From: Marinobacter alexandrii
GTDB lineage: Bacteria > Pseudomonadota > Gammaproteobacteria > Pseudomonadales > Oleiphilaceae
Length of the DNA: 64,000 nucleotides
Assembly: GCF_005871205.1 (NCBI RefSeq)
Contig: NZ_SWKM01000012.1
Span: forward strand, 682,001-746,000
Reading direction: 5' to 3'
The stretch's first letter is position 1. Each line of letters starts with the position of its first letter. The notes below the pieces were generated by a model that was not told the DNA's origin, searched no databases, and worked only from the letters and a program-made list of their open reading frames with translations. Below are positions 52,609-62,284 of this stretch, piece by piece. The position numbers and the translations under genes are program-made.

Positions 52609-54345
52609 ATGACGCTTCCCCTGGAAATGATACGGCGAAGTCAGCTGCGGCTGTTGCTCCTCATTCCTGACTATTCCGACTATCTGTGGCTGCACGACTA
52701 CCTGTCCCGGGATCGGGAATTTGAACCTGACGTCATCTGGTGCCCGGACCTGATTGATTGTGACGACCTGATTCACAACGCCAGCTTTGACGTCATTATC
52801 TGGGACTGCGTATTTCACGGCGGCTCCGAATCAGCCTTCCTCCAGTATCTGGCCGTCGCCAGCAACGAAAAGCCGGTACTGGCGCTGAGTGCCGAGCCAG
52901 CTGACGAACGTGCGCCGGAACTGCTGGCGGCCGGGGCGGACGATTACCTCTGCCGGCAGACCCTGGATCACTGGAACCTGTGCCGAACGGTCAAGAGCCT
53001 CTGGTATCGTGGTCAGCTTTCTGAATCGGTACACACCCAGCTTGGAAGTGCGGTTGCTACCGGCTTTATCAACCGGGATCTGTTCTTTGACCGGTTGCAA
53101 CAATCGTTGTTACGGGCCGAGCGGGGCGAGTATCGCTTGGCGTTACTGCACCTGAATATCGACGATTTCCGCAGCATCAACGAATCCTTCGGCTATCAGA
53201 ATGGCGACCAGTTGATGCTGAAGCTAGCCGAACGGCTGCGCCATACCCTCCGACGGGTGGATTCGCTGATGCGCGTCGGTGGAGATGAATTGGCCATTAT
53301 TGTCGAAAAGGTCGAGAATTCTCTCGATGTTGCGCACATTATCCGGAAAGTGGTCGGCGCCCTGGATGAACCCATCACCGTGGGTGGCCAGGTCATTGGT
53401 TTGAGCGCCAGCGTTGGCGTGGCAACGTTCCCCGAGTCCGGTGACAGCGCTGAGAACCTGCTGCGGCGGGCCAATCGCGCCACGTTCGAAGCCAAGCGGG
53501 AGCCGGGCACCAGCTACCGGTTCTATGACCATCACCTGCACATCTCCGCTGGCCACCAGCTTCGGCTGGAGGGTGATCTGCGCAATGCGCTGCGCGGCCG
53601 GGAGCTGGAGCTGTATTACCAACCCCGAATCGATCTGGCCACCGAGGAAGTGCGTGGTGTTGAGTGCCTGCTGCGTTGGAACCATCCGGAGCGAGGCCTG
53701 GTCGGGCCCGACGAGTTCATACCGGTGGCGGAGCGCAGTGGCCTGATTGTGCCGATCGGCTACTGGGTGATCGAGCAGGCCTGCCAACGGCTCAGGGAGT
53801 CTGCGGATCTTGGTTTCCCGGGGCTGGTGTTTGCAGTGAACCTGTCGTTCCGTCAGTTCCACGACCGCAAGATGACCGAGACCATTTTCCGGATCATCTT
53901 CAATGCCAATGTCGATACCAGCCTGCTGGAGCTGGAACTCACGGAAAGTGCCATGATGCACGATCTGGACTACGCAAAGCGCTGCCTGCGCGAACTCAAT
54001 CAACTGGGCATCAGCTTCGCATTGGACGATTTCGGTACCGGGTTCTCCTCGCTCAGCAACCTCCAGCACCTGCCCATTTCCCTGGTGAAAATCGACAAGT
54101 CATTCATACAGGAGCTGGGCCATTCGGCGGACGCTGAACACATTATTCGCGCCATTATCAGCCTGGCTCACAGCCTACAGATCAGTGTGGTTGCCGAGGG
54201 TGTCGAGACCGAGGGTCAGCTAGAGTTCCTGCGCGACCAGCACTGCGATGAGATTCAGGGTTATTATTACGCCCGGCCCATGCCATGGAAAGACCTGGTG
54301 CAATTCCTGCGCAACCGCGGACAGGCCGCTTGCCTGCAACGATAA
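52609..54345 (+). CDS. Receiver-like/GGDEF/EAL protein with variant motifs
   Basis: This is a 578-residue protein. The N-terminal receiver-like domain has LIPDYSD and [11 protein letters not shown] with a possible acceptor Asp. The GGDEF domain reads GGDEL in [12 protein letters not shown], with RxxD (RRVD) upstream. The EAL domain reads ECLLRW in place of EALLRW but retains [23 protein letters not shown] and AEGVET. Phosphodiesterase activity is likely; cyclase activity is doubtful because of the last motif residue. The start has no strong ribosome-binding site, and ATG 52627 is an alternative. Confidence 0.9.
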   Translation: MTLPLEMIRRSQLRLLLLIPDYSDYLWLHDYLSRDREFEPDVIWCPDLIDCDDLIHNASFDVIIWDCVFHGGSESAFLQYLAVASNEKPVLALSAEPADERAPELLAAGADDYLCRQTLDHWNLCRTVKSLWYRGQLSESVHTQLGSAVATGFINRDLFFDRLQQSLLRAERGEYRLALLHLNIDDFRSINESFGYQNGDQLMLKLAERLRHTLRRVDSLMRVGGDELAIIVEKVENSLDVAHIIRKVVGALDEPITVGGQVIGLSASVGVATFPESGDSAENLLRRANRATFEAKREPGTSYRFYDHHLHISAGHQLRLEGDLRNALRGRELELYYQPRIDLATEEVRGVECLLRWNHPERGLVGPDEFIPVAERSGLIVPIGYWVIEQACQRLRESADLGFPGLVFAVNLSFRQFHDRKMTETIFRIIFNANVDTSLLELELTESAMMHDLDYAKRCLRELNQLGISFALDDFGTGFSSLSNLQHLPISLVKIDKSFIQELGHSADAEHIIRAIISLAHSLQISVVAEGVETEGQLEFLRDQHCDEIQGYYYARPMPWKDLVQFLRNRGQAACLQR

Positions 54346-54400
54346 GCCGCTGTACCTTTCCTCTTTTAATCCGACACAGATCCCATCGAGCAGAGGTTGC

Positions 54401-56737
54401 ATGAACAGTATTTCCAGGCGCATCGCCGACGAACTCGGCGTTCGTGAGCAACAGGTCAATGCCACCGTCGAATTGCTCGACGAGGGTGCAACCGTTCCGT
54501 TTATTGCCCGATACCGTAAAGAGGTTACCGGCTCGCTGGACGACAGCCAGCTGCGTAACCTGGAAGAGCGGCTGCGCTATCTGCGCGAGCTTGAAGATCG
54601 GCGGAGCACCATCCTCAATAGTATTGACGAGCAGGGCAAACTGACCGACGAGCTGCGCGCCAGTATCGACGGCGCCGACACCAAGAATCGCCTGGAAGAT
54701 TTGTACCTGCCGTACAAGCCCAAACGTCGCACCAAGGCCCAGATTGCCCGTGAGGCAGGTTTGGAGCCACTGGCCGACGCCTTGCTGGACGACCCCACGC
54801 TGGAGCCGGAGGCCGCTGCCCAGGGCTATCTCAATAAAGAAGCCGGTATTGAAGACGCCAAGGGCGCGCTGGACGGCGCCCGCTACATCCTCATGGAACG
54901 CTTTGCCGAGGATGCCGAGCTGCTGGGCAGTCTGCGTGACTTCATTTGGCAGGAAGGCCAGCTGAAGGTGTCGGTGATCGAGGGCAAGGAAACCGAGGGC
55001 GCCAAGTTCCGGGACTACTTTGACCACGTCGAGCCGCTCAAGAAGGTGCCGTCGCACCGGGCTCTCGCCATTCTGCGCGGCCGTAATGAAGGTATCCTGG
55101 CGTTCACCATTGCGGTTGGAGATGCCGAGGATGACCGCAAGCAGCCGCATCCGGCCGAGCAGCGCATTGCCGCCCACTGGAACCTCCGGGATTGCGGGCG
55201 GGCGGCCGACAAATGGTTGTCGGAGGTGGTGCGCTGGACCTGGCGGGTAAAGTTGTCCACCCAGATCGAAACCGACCTGATGGCCCAGGTGCGTGAGGCA
55301 GCGGAATCCGAGGCGATCAACGTCTTTGCTGCCAACCTGAAAGACCTGCTGTTGTTGGCGCCGGCCGGTTCGCGTCCAACCCTGGGGCTGGACCCCGGGC
55401 TTCGGACCGGGGTGAAAGTGGCGGTGATCGATGGCACTAGCCAGGTGGTGGGCCATGGCGCGATTTACCCCCATGCCCCCAAGAACCAGTGGGACCCGTC
55501 CATTGAGCAGCTGGCTCGCTGGTGTCGTGACTACAAGATTGAGCTGGTGGCTATCGGCAACGGCACAGCATCCCGGGAAACCGAGAAGCTGGTGGCGGAC
55601 CTGTGCAAGCGCTACCCGGAACTGAAGCTGGCGCGCATCGTGGTCAGCGAGTCCGGGGCCTCTATCTATTCCGCTTCGGAATTCGCTTCCCGCGAGCTGC
55701 CGGATCTGGACGTTACCATTCGCGGTGCCGTGTCCATCGCCCGTCGCCTGCAGGATCCGCTGGCCGAGCTGGTGAAGATCGAGCCCAAGTCCATCGGCGT
55801 AGGCCAGTACCAGCACGACGTGTCCCAGGTGCAGCTGTCCCGCAGCCTGGATGCCGTGGTGGAAGACTGCGTAAACGGCGTGGGTGTCGACCTGAACACC
55901 GCCTCGGTGCCCCTGCTGGCGCGGGTGTCAGGCCTGAACCAGAGCATTGCCCAGAACATTGTTGATTTCCGCAGCCAGAATGGTCTGTTCAACAACCGTA
56001 AGCAGCTCCTGAAGGTATCCCGTCTGGGCGACCGTACGTTTGAGCAGGCGGCTGGTTTCCTGCGTATTGCCAGTGGCGACAATCCCCTGGACCGCTCGTC
56101 GGTGCACCCGGAAGCCTATGGCGTGGTTGAGGCGATTGCCGCCAAGAATCAACGCAAGGTCGAAGACATTGTGGGTGATTCGTCGTTCCTGCGGGGTCTG
56201 AATCCGAAGGATTACGTAACAGAACAGTTCGGGTTACCGACTATCAAAGACATCATCTCCGAGCTTGAAAAGCCGGGTCGGGATCCGCGCCCGGAATTCC
56301 GCTTCGCCAGTTTCGAGGAAGGCGTGGAAACCCTGAGTGACCTGAAGCCGGGCATGGTGCTGGAAGGCTCGGTGACCAACGTTACCAACTTCGGTGCGTT
56401 CGTGGACATTGGCGTTCATCAGGACGGGCTGGTACACATTTCTGCGCTGTCCCATACTTTCGTGAAGGACCCGCGGGAAGTGGTGAAGGCCGGGGATATC
56501 GTCAAGGTCAAGGTGATGGACGTGGATATCCCCCGCAAGCGAATTGCCCTGTCTATGCGCATGGACGATCAGCCAGGTGAGAAGAATGACGGTAAGCCAG
56601 CCGGCGGCGGGCGTGCCCGTGCCGAACAGAAGGGCGGCGGCCGGAATTCACGCCAGAGCGGCAGCGGTCAGAAACAACAGCAGGGCGCCATGGCGGGCGC
56701 ACTGGCCCAGGCCCTGGCCTCGGCTCGCAAAGGATAG
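54401..56737 (+). CDS. tex: Transcription accessory protein Tex (S1 RNA-binding)
   Basis: The 778-residue protein matches Tex. The N-terminal helical domain is followed by a YqgF-like RNase H fold (about residues 325-450, [18 protein letters not shown]). Helix-hairpin-helix repeats come next ([30 protein letters not shown]). The C-terminal S1 domain is [30 protein letters not shown] (about 650-720). A low-complexity Gly/Gln/Arg tail ends the protein. Tex binds nucleic acids and influences transcription and stress tolerance. The ATG at 54401 gives the family start ([11 protein letters not shown]). Confidence 0.97.
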   Translation: MNSISRRIADELGVREQQVNATVELLDEGATVPFIARYRKEVTGSLDDSQLRNLEERLRYLRELEDRRSTILNSIDEQGKLTDELRASIDGADTKNRLEDLYLPYKPKRRTKAQIAREAGLEPLADALLDDPTLEPEAAAQGYLNKEAGIEDAKGALDGARYILMERFAEDAELLGSLRDFIWQEGQLKVSVIEGKETEGAKFRDYFDHVEPLKKVPSHRALAILRGRNEGILAFTIAVGDAEDDRKQPHPAEQRIAAHWNLRDCGRAADKWLSEVVRWTWRVKLSTQIETDLMAQVREAAESEAINVFAANLKDLLLLAPAGSRPTLGLDPGLRTGVKVAVIDGTSQVVGHGAIYPHAPKNQWDPSIEQLARWCRDYKIELVAIGNGTASRETEKLVADLCKRYPELKLARIVVSESGASIYSASEFASRELPDLDVTIRGAVSIARRLQDPLAELVKIEPKSIGVGQYQHDVSQVQLSRSLDAVVEDCVNGVGVDLNTASVPLLARVSGLNQSIAQNIVDFRSQNGLFNNRKQLLKVSRLGDRTFEQAAGFLRIASGDNPLDRSSVHPEAYGVVEAIAAKNQRKVEDIVGDSSFLRGLNPKDYVTEQFGLPTIKDIISELEKPGRDPRPEFRFASFEEGVETLSDLKPGMVLEGSVTNVTNFGAFVDIGVHQDGLVHISALSHTFVKDPREVVKAGDIVKVKVMDVDIPRKRIALSMRMDDQPGEKNDGKPAGGGRARAEQKGGGRNSRQSGSGQKQQQGAMAGALAQALASARKG

Positions 56738-56812
56738 CCGTTAACCGGTTTTTTGTCTTTTCATCGATTGGCGCGGTTCACGAGACTGCGCCGGTCGCAG
56801 CAGGAGTTCACC

Positions 56813-58372
56813 ATGGCTGAGTCCCGCCATTCTGTTTTTCGCCAATTTGCCGCCAATGAATGGCAGGGCTTTCGCAAAGGCGTCGAAAAGGAAGGTCTGC
56901 GCGTCGATCGCAACGGCTTTATTGCCCAGACACCGCACCCGAAAGCACTGGGGTCCGCCCTGACCCATCCGAGCATTACCACGGACTATTCAGAAGCACT
57001 GCTGGAGCTGATCACCCCGGTATGCTCAAGTACCGGCGAAATGCTCGAGTCGCTGCGCAACATCCATCGGTTCGTGCAACAGAATCTGGGTGACGAAGTG
57101 TTCTGGGCCGCCAGTATGCCCTGTGAACTGGATGGTGATGCCAGCATTCCCATTGCGGAATACGGCAGTTCCAACATTGGTCGTCTGAAGCATGTCTATC
57201 GTCAAGGCTTGGCGGTGCGCTATGGCCGGATGATGCAGAGTATCGCCGGCGCCCATTACAACCTGTCGCTGCCCGACAGTTTCTGGCAGCTCTGGCAGCA
57301 AGCGCTTGGCAACCAGCAAAGTCTCAAGGACTTCAAATCCGATCAATATTTTTGGCTGATCCGTAATTTCCGTCGTCGAAGCTGGCTGCTGATGTTGTTG
57401 TTTGGCTCATCCCCGGCCCTGGACGCCAGTTTCGTCGCCAATACCAGTCACACGCTCAGCCGGTTCGATGACCATACCTGGTTCGGCCAGAATGCGACCT
57501 CCCTGCGGATGGGCGATCTGGGCTACCACAACAACGCCCAGTCTTCCCTGAACATCTGCTTCAACGAGCTGAGCACTTACACCCAGACTCTGGACCGGGC
57601 CATCCATACGCCGTGGCCACCGTACGAACGCATCGGTGTGCGGCGTGAGGACCAGTTCATTCAAATCAACACCAGCATCTTGCAGATCGAGAATGAGTAC
57701 TACAGTGCGGTGCGGCCCAAGCGGACGGCTGAGAGCGGAGAGAAGCCGATCCAGGCCCTGGAATCCCGCGGTGTGGAATATATCGAAGTTCGCTGCCTGG
57801 ATCTCGATCCGTTCTCCCCGGAAGGCGTCAATGCCGCCCAGATCGACTTCCTGGACCTGTTCCTGTTGGATTGCCTGCTGACCGATAGCCCGCGTATCGG
57901 CGACGATGAATGCGAGCGGCTGGATGACAACTACAAAGATGTGGTTGCCCAGGGCCGTAACCGTGAGCTTAATCTGTGCGAGGGTGGCGCACGCAAGCCG
58001 GTGGGTGACGCGGCAACAGTCTTGTTTGACCAACTGGAGCCGCTGGCGGAATTGCTGGACAGCTGGACCGGAACCGACACCTATCGCAGCGCACTGGCAG
58101 AGCAGCGTGGAAAACTGCCGGAACTGGGTGTCTGGTCGGTGCCTTCGGCCCAGGTGGTGGAGGCCATGCGGGAATCGGGGCTGGGCCATCGGGAGTGGGT
58201 GATGGAGCAATCCCGCCAACACCAGCAGACTCTGCGCGAGGAAGGTCTGTCAGCGGAAGTGCAGGCATCGTTCCAGGACATGACCGAGCAATCCCTGGCG
58301 GACCAGGCGCGCATGGAAGCTGTGGATCAGCCGTCGTTCGGCGCGTTTTTGGACGAGTATCTTAAGGCTTGA
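56813..58372 (+). CDS. gshA: Glutamate-cysteine ligase
   Basis: This is a 519-residue enzyme of the E. coli GshA type, catalysing the first step of glutathione synthesis from glutamate, cysteine and ATP. Family marks include GVEKEGLRVDRNGFIAQTPHPKALGSALTHPSITTDYSEALLELITP near the N-terminus and MPCELDGDASIPIAEYGSSNIGRLKHVYR. GAHYNLSLP follows, and EYIEVRCLDLDPFSPEGV lies in the C-terminal half. I chose the ATG at 56813, preceded by CAGGAG. Confidence 0.97.
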   Translation: MAESRHSVFRQFAANEWQGFRKGVEKEGLRVDRNGFIAQTPHPKALGSALTHPSITTDYSEALLELITPVCSSTGEMLESLRNIHRFVQQNLGDEVFWAASMPCELDGDASIPIAEYGSSNIGRLKHVYRQGLAVRYGRMMQSIAGAHYNLSLPDSFWQLWQQALGNQQSLKDFKSDQYFWLIRNFRRRSWLLMLLFGSSPALDASFVANTSHTLSRFDDHTWFGQNATSLRMGDLGYHNNAQSSLNICFNELSTYTQTLDRAIHTPWPPYERIGVRREDQFIQINTSILQIENEYYSAVRPKRTAESGEKPIQALESRGVEYIEVRCLDLDPFSPEGVNAAQIDFLDLFLLDCLLTDSPRIGDDECERLDDNYKDVVAQGRNRELNLCEGGARKPVGDAATVLFDQLEPLAELLDSWTGTDTYRSALAEQRGKLPELGVWSVPSAQVVEAMRESGLGHREWVMEQSRQHQQTLREEGLSAEVQASFQDMTEQSLADQARMEAVDQPSFGAFLDEYLKA

Positions 58373-58475
58373 GGGCAGGGTGTTGCAGCCGGGGCGGACC
58401 TGACGCACAGAATCCAGACAAACTGTTTGTCAGGACTCAGATCGACTGTTAGTTTCTGTAATCACAGGGATAACA

Positions 58476-58706
58476 GTGGATGGCGTCATGGCAAGGGATA
58501 TCAAGCTCGGCTGGGAAGTGGAGGCGCTCAATAAAGCCTATCGCCAGGGTTACATGGCGGCCTCGATGGGAATGGATATGGCCCGCTGCCCGTACCGCGG
58601 TGAGGTGGTCATTGCAGCCTGGGAAGCAGGTTGGGATGACGCCAATCAGGCGGCCCGGAAAAAGCGGGCAGTGCAGGAGGACGACCTGTTTTCCCGTATC
58701 GCCTGA
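58476..58706 (+). CDS. rmf: Ribosome modulation factor-like protein
   Basis: This 76-residue protein has the RMF core AYRQGYMAASMGMDMARCPYRGEVVIAAWEAGWDDA, matching the family pattern of a G-Y, a C-P-Y and a W-x-x-G-W. RMF dimerises 70S ribosomes into inactive 100S particles in stationary phase. The protein is longer than E. coli RMF (55 aa), with extra N- and C-terminal residues. The GTG at 58476 has AGGG six bases upstream; the ATG at 58488 is an alternative start. Confidence 0.82.
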   Translation: MDGVMARDIKLGWEVEALNKAYRQGYMAASMGMDMARCPYRGEVVIAAWEAGWDDANQAARKKRAVQEDDLFSRIA

Positions 58707-58724
58707 GCCAGGTCAAACGCCGCT

Positions 58725-59165
58725 TTACCTCTGCACCACGAATTCGGTAAACAGCACGCCGGTGATGCTTTCGCCGGTTTGCTGTTCCTCAAGAACCTGG
58801 TTGATCCGGGTTGTCGCTTCCTCTCGCAAAGCCTGCTGGCCTTCCAGAGCGGTCAGCCGCTCGCTGTCCGTCTGTTCACCAAACAGCATGACCAGCTCGT
58901 GGCGCAGTCTCGGCATGTGCGTGTCCAGCGCCGACTGGGCACCAGCGCTGGCAACCCGGAGGCTGACCGACGCCTTAAGATAGGTCACCTTGGTGCCCGG
59001 TTTGCCGATGTGGGTCACGAACGGTGGGTCCATGGCGATATAGGCAGTGATGCCCTTTTCCTCGACGGCTTCGTCTTCTTCGGGCTCCTCGGCGGCCAGT
59101 GGTGTGGCAACCAGTGAGCACAGGAGCAGCAACAGGGTCAGGGCAGATTTTGGGTGAAGTGTCAT
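58725..59165 (-). CDS. FliL-like domain protein with cleavable signal peptide
   Basis: This 146-residue protein has a signal peptide ending at PLAA, an acidic stretch (EEPEEDEAVEE) and a FliL domain: YIAMDPPFVTHIG, YLKASVSLRVAS, HMPRLRHELVMLFGEQT and the final ITGVLFTEFVVQR. True FliL has an uncleaved membrane anchor and sits at the flagellar motor. This version appears periplasmic and has no flagellar neighbours, so it is a FliL-related protein of unknown role. Confidence 0.85.
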   Translation of the reverse strand: MTLHPKSALTLLLLLCSLVATPLAAEEPEEDEAVEEKGITAYIAMDPPFVTHIGKPGTKVTYLKASVSLRVASAGAQSALDTHMPRLRHELVMLFGEQTDSERLTALEGQQALREEATTRINQVLEEQQTGESITGVLFTEFVVQR

Positions 59166-59288
59166 AAGCTTGAAGTTGGTCTTAGTTTAGGGTTAAGTGG
59201 CCGATCAACAACAATGCCACCGATGGGACCGAGAATAGCAGGCCCAGTGGGTGGATGCAGGTTCAATTCGATTATCCGAGGTGTTGTT

Positions 59289-59795
59289 TTGACAAGCAGG
59301 CAGGTGTTCGGACTGATTTTTCTGGTGTGCGCCGGGTTACTGGGTGTCGCCTTTTACATGCAATACGTGATGGGGCTAGAGCCCTGCCCGCTGTGCTGGC
59401 TCCAGCGCTTTGGCTTCATGGGCGCTGGCCTGGTTGGTTTGGTGGCATTGTTGCATGGTCCTTCTGGTCTAGGCGTGCGTATCTACGGGCTGCTGCTTGC
59501 CGTAACAGCGGGCGCGGGACTGGCGGTTGCCGGTCGTCAGCTTTGGCTGCAGAGCCTTCCGGCGGACCAGGTCCCTGCCTGTGGCCCCTCCGTCGATTAC
59601 ATGCTGGAAGTGCTGCCCTTCTTTGAAGTGTTGGCAACGGCATTGAAAGGCACCGGCGATTGCGCCGAAGTGGTTTGGCGTTTCCTGGGGTTGAGTATTC
59701 CCGGCTGGACGGCAGTATTCTTCAGCCTGCTGGTGGTGACTGGCCTTGCGTTGCTGTTACGCCGTTCAAAGCCACAAAACGGTATTGCCGGCTGA
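59289..59795 (+). CDS. dsbB: Disulphide bond formation protein B
   Basis: This 168-residue protein has four membrane helices. The first periplasmic redox pair is in LEPCPLCWLQRFGFM, the CxxC that passes electrons to quinone. The second pair is the Cys residues around PACGPSVDYM and TGDCAEVVWRFLG. DsbB reoxidises DsbA. I chose the TTG at 59289 because GAGGTG precedes it and the product begins like DsbB; upstream ATG codons would add an unusual 45-residue extension. Confidence 0.92.
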   Translation: MTSRQVFGLIFLVCAGLLGVAFYMQYVMGLEPCPLCWLQRFGFMGAGLVGLVALLHGPSGLGVRIYGLLLAVTAGAGLAVAGRQLWLQSLPADQVPACGPSVDYMLEVLPFFEVLATALKGTGDCAEVVWRFLGLSIPGWTAVFFSLLVVTGLALLLRRSKPQNGIAG

Positions 59796-59897
59796 AACGG
59801 TTGCGACAGACCGTAGCCATGGGGTAAGTTGAAATTACCTGACAAGACATCAAGACCGAGACAAAAGATCCGGAATATCAAACGGAGAACAGGCGTC

Positions 59898-60377
59898 ATG
59901 CTGGAAAATTGCCGAAATGCCAGGGAGCGTTGGGGCGGAGTCAATGAACTCATTGATCGTTGGCTGAAAGAACGTCAGGAACTGCTGGTTCATTACTGTG
60001 AGCTGTCAGGGGAGAACGACTTCTCCCAGACCGAAGCCCTGAGAGAAAAATTTGTACGCCTGTGTGAAGTGCTGGTGGATTATGTTTCAACCGGGCACTT
60101 TGAAATTTACGAGCAGTTGGTTCGTGAGGCCAAGGAATTTAACGATGGTGGCCAGGAACTGGCGGCCAAGTTGTATCCTCGTATCCAGGAAACCACTGAG
60201 GTGGCCCTGAACTTCAACGATCGCCTTGATGGCAAGAAATTGTCCGAAGAAGAGCTCAAAGCCCTATACGGCGAATTGTCGAAACTGGGAGAGAGTCTGG
60301 AAAGCCGTTTTGAAATGGAAGATTTTTTGATCGAGCATCTGCACACCGCGCATGCGGGCAAGTTAGCATCGGTCTGA
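59898..60377 (+). CDS. rsd: Rsd/AlgQ anti-sigma-70 regulator
   Basis: This 159-residue helical protein matches Rsd (E. coli) and AlgQ (P. aeruginosa, 160 aa). The start is MLENCRNARERWGGVNELIDRWLKER, then LCEVLVDYVSTGHFEIYEQLV. It binds region 4 of sigma-70 and favours alternative sigma factors. AlgQ was found as an alginate regulator, so its presence is consistent with the alginate operon on the same replicon. The ATG at 59898 is preferred to an upstream in-frame ATG because the family starts at MLENC. Confidence 0.95.
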   Translation: MLENCRNARERWGGVNELIDRWLKERQELLVHYCELSGENDFSQTEALREKFVRLCEVLVDYVSTGHFEIYEQLVREAKEFNDGGQELAAKLYPRIQETTEVALNFNDRLDGKKLSEEELKALYGELSKLGESLESRFEMEDFLIEHLHTAHAGKLASV

Positions 60378-60391
60378 CCGACGGAATTGGT

Positions 60392-60435
60392 AAAAAAAAG
60401 CCTCAGCACCGGGTTACCGGGCTGAGGCTTTTTTG
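60392..60435. terminator. Bidirectional terminator between rsd and the FKBP gene
   Basis: The stem AGCCTCAGC (60399-60407) / GCTGAGGCT (60421-60429), with an inner CCGG hairpin, is flanked by an A-run on the left and a T-run on the right. It can end both convergent transcripts. Confidence 0.92.
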
Positions 60436-60446
60436 ATGGCCGCTCG

Positions 60447-61178
60447 TTATTCTGAGTCGGTGTCCTGATCGGCCTGCGGATTGATTTTCAGCAGTTCGAC
60501 GTCGAAGATCAGGGTTTCGTTCGGGCCGATGGCGCGATTGCCGCCGGGTCCGTACGCCAGATCGGCCGGGATATAGAGTTTGTAACGAGCACCTTCGCTC
60601 ATCAGTTGCAGGCCTTCGGTCCAGCCCGGGATCACCTGGTTCAGGCCGAATGTTACTGGATCACCCCGTTCACGGGAGCTGTCGAAGACTTCACCTGACA
60701 GCAATTCACCGGTGTAATGAACTTTCACGGTGTCGGTCGCAGCTGGCTTCTCGCCGGAACCTGCTTCCAGGACCTCAAACTGAAGCCCGGAATCCGTGCT
60801 CTTCACTTCATCACGATCAGCGTTTTCTGCCAGGAAGGCTTCGCCCGCTTCCAGGTTTTTCTTGGCCAGCTCTTCCGCTTGCTGCGACTGCTTCTGCTGC
60901 ATTTCTTGCTGGTAGGCCATCAAGGCCTGCTGGATTTCTTCCCGGCTCATGCGCTGGGCTTCTTCGTCGCCCGCGTGGCCATGCTGGATACCCTGCAGGA
61001 ACTGATCCATCTGCAGGTCCGGCAGATCGTTGCTCATGCGCTCACCGAGTACCAGGCCCATGCCGTAGCTGACTTTCTGGTCAGTGGATTCCAGTTTTGG
61101 GTCTTCCGGGGTCTCTGGCGGAGTTGAGCAGCCGGCCACAACGCCAGCCATTGCCAGTGCGAGCAGTGTCTTCTTCAT
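60447..61178 (-). CDS. FKBP-type peptidyl-prolyl isomerase (FkpA/Mip-like)
   Basis: This 243-residue protein has a signal with a possible lipobox (VVAGC). Its helical N-terminal dimerisation domain has a Gln-rich helix (MAYQQEMQQKQSQQAEELAKKNLEAGEAFL). The C-terminal FKBP domain has VKVHYTGELLSGEVFDSSRERG, FGLNQVIPGWTEGL, IPADLAYGPGG and LIFDVELL. It catalyses prolyl isomerisation and acts as a chaperone in the envelope. The C-terminal acidic tail is short. Confidence 0.94.
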   Translation of the reverse strand: MKKTLLALAMAGVVAGCSTPPETPEDPKLESTDQKVSYGMGLVLGERMSNDLPDLQMDQFLQGIQHGHAGDEEAQRMSREEIQQALMAYQQEMQQKQSQQAEELAKKNLEAGEAFLAENADRDEVKSTDSGLQFEVLEAGSGEKPAATDTVKVHYTGELLSGEVFDSSRERGDPVTFGLNQVIPGWTEGLQLMSEGARYKLYIPADLAYGPGGNRAIGPNETLIFDVELLKINPQADQDTDSE

Positions 61179-61300
61179 TGCCTCATCCTTTAACGTATGT
61201 GCCGGGGCAGGGCCCCGAAGAGTGTATATCGAAATGCAGACGGTAACGGGTTCTGGCGGCAGTTGCCACTGAACATGTGTTAAGAAAGCGGACGGATGTT

Positions 61301-61684
61301 CTAGCTGCCATTGCTGCCAGCGGTCGGGCCCATGGAGAAAGGTGCCCGGTAAGGAGACTGCCAGTCGTTTTCCGGATCCGAGACCCGGTTGCGGGGCACG
61401 TCGGTGTCGGCGCGCTCGATGGCCAGGGTGTTCCAGCGACCCTGGGTCGGGGGTTGGTCAGCGTAATGCCAGTTGCCCTCAGTATCCTGCCACTTGAACA
61501 CAATATCGGGTCCGTCGGTGGGCACCGGGGAAGGTACCAGCCCTTCGAAGTCCGGGATCTCTTCAGGTGTTTCCTCGGCGACGGACTCTGTCACCTGTTC
61601 AGGGTCATTGAGGCCAAAGAAAATTAGCAGCAACAAAAACCCCAGTGCCGGGAATGAGATCCGGATGAGCCATTTCATAATCAT
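61301..61684 (-). CDS. DUF4124-like domain protein with membrane anchor
   Basis: This 127-residue protein has an N-terminal membrane helix (ISFPALGFLLLLIFF), an acidic linker and the short motif DIVFKWQDTEGNWHYADQPP, which fits DUF4124. The C-terminal portion is Pro/Asp-rich and looks unstructured. The function is unknown. The ATG at 61684 overlaps the upstream stop (ATGA), so it is coupled to the TIGR02444-like gene; MKWL at 61678 is an alternative start. Confidence 0.78.
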   Translation of the reverse strand: MIMKWLIRISFPALGFLLLLIFFGLNDPEQVTESVAEETPEEIPDFEGLVPSPVPTDGPDIVFKWQDTEGNWHYADQPPTQGRWNTLAIERADTDVPRNRVSDPENDWQSPYRAPFSMGPTAGSNGS

Positions 61685-62238
61685 GGCTTGTGGTCTCCCG
61701 TGGAGATGTGGGCCAGCGTACCGGCGAGTGCATTCAGTTGGCTCTTCGCGTTCGGGACCGCGTCCGGCGACGGAGCGGCAGCCTCGAGATTGTTCTGGAT
61801 AAGTACATCGCGTCCGTGCATATCGCCAGTGTCCAGTCTGTTGGTTGTCAGTGTATGCCAGGCTAGTGCGAGTTCAATACGCTCGGCTTCGAGTTCAAGA
61901 CCAGCGACGCCTTCACGCAGAGTGCTACACTGCGCACTTGCTTTCGGAAGCAGTTGTCGAACGGAGCGCAAGGCGCCCGTTACACGGTTGCGCCACTCTG
62001 TTACCGTAGCGTCTTCACTTCCGGTGTACGATTGACCGTCCAGCGCCAGCCAGGCGGCACACAGGACTCTGGTTACACTCCAGCCTTGCTGCTGCAGCGC
62101 CAGACAATTGTCCTGAACGCCCGCCTTCTGCCAGAAGGCAAGCGCGAACTGCCACAGAGGGTTATCGGATTGCAGTTGCACCGGCAGGTCCAGGCCGTCC
62201 GTTGTTCGTTCCGATGGACTCTGTGAACAAACCGTCAT
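61681..62238 (-). CDS. TIGR02444 family protein
   Basis: This 185-residue protein contains the family block NPLWQFALAFWQKAGVQDNCLALQQQGWSVTRVLCAAWLA and a later GALRSVRQLL with a downstream helical segment (ELEAERIELALAWHTL). It has no signal or catalytic motif. The function is unknown; homologues usually lie beside an ABC-F gene in gammaproteobacteria, as here. I chose the ATG at 62238, with AAGG upstream. It is divergent from the ABC-F gene. Confidence 0.85.
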   Translation of the reverse strand: MTVCSQSPSERTTDGLDLPVQLQSDNPLWQFALAFWQKAGVQDNCLALQQQGWSVTRVLCAAWLALDGQSYTGSEDATVTEWRNRVTGALRSVRQLLPKASAQCSTLREGVAGLELEAERIELALAWHTLTTNRLDTGDMHGRDVLIQNNLEAAAPSPDAVPNAKSQLNALAGTLAHISTGDHKP

Positions 62239-62284
62239 GGTAACTGGACCTTCTTTGCCAACGATACGTTGATAAAATGGACAC

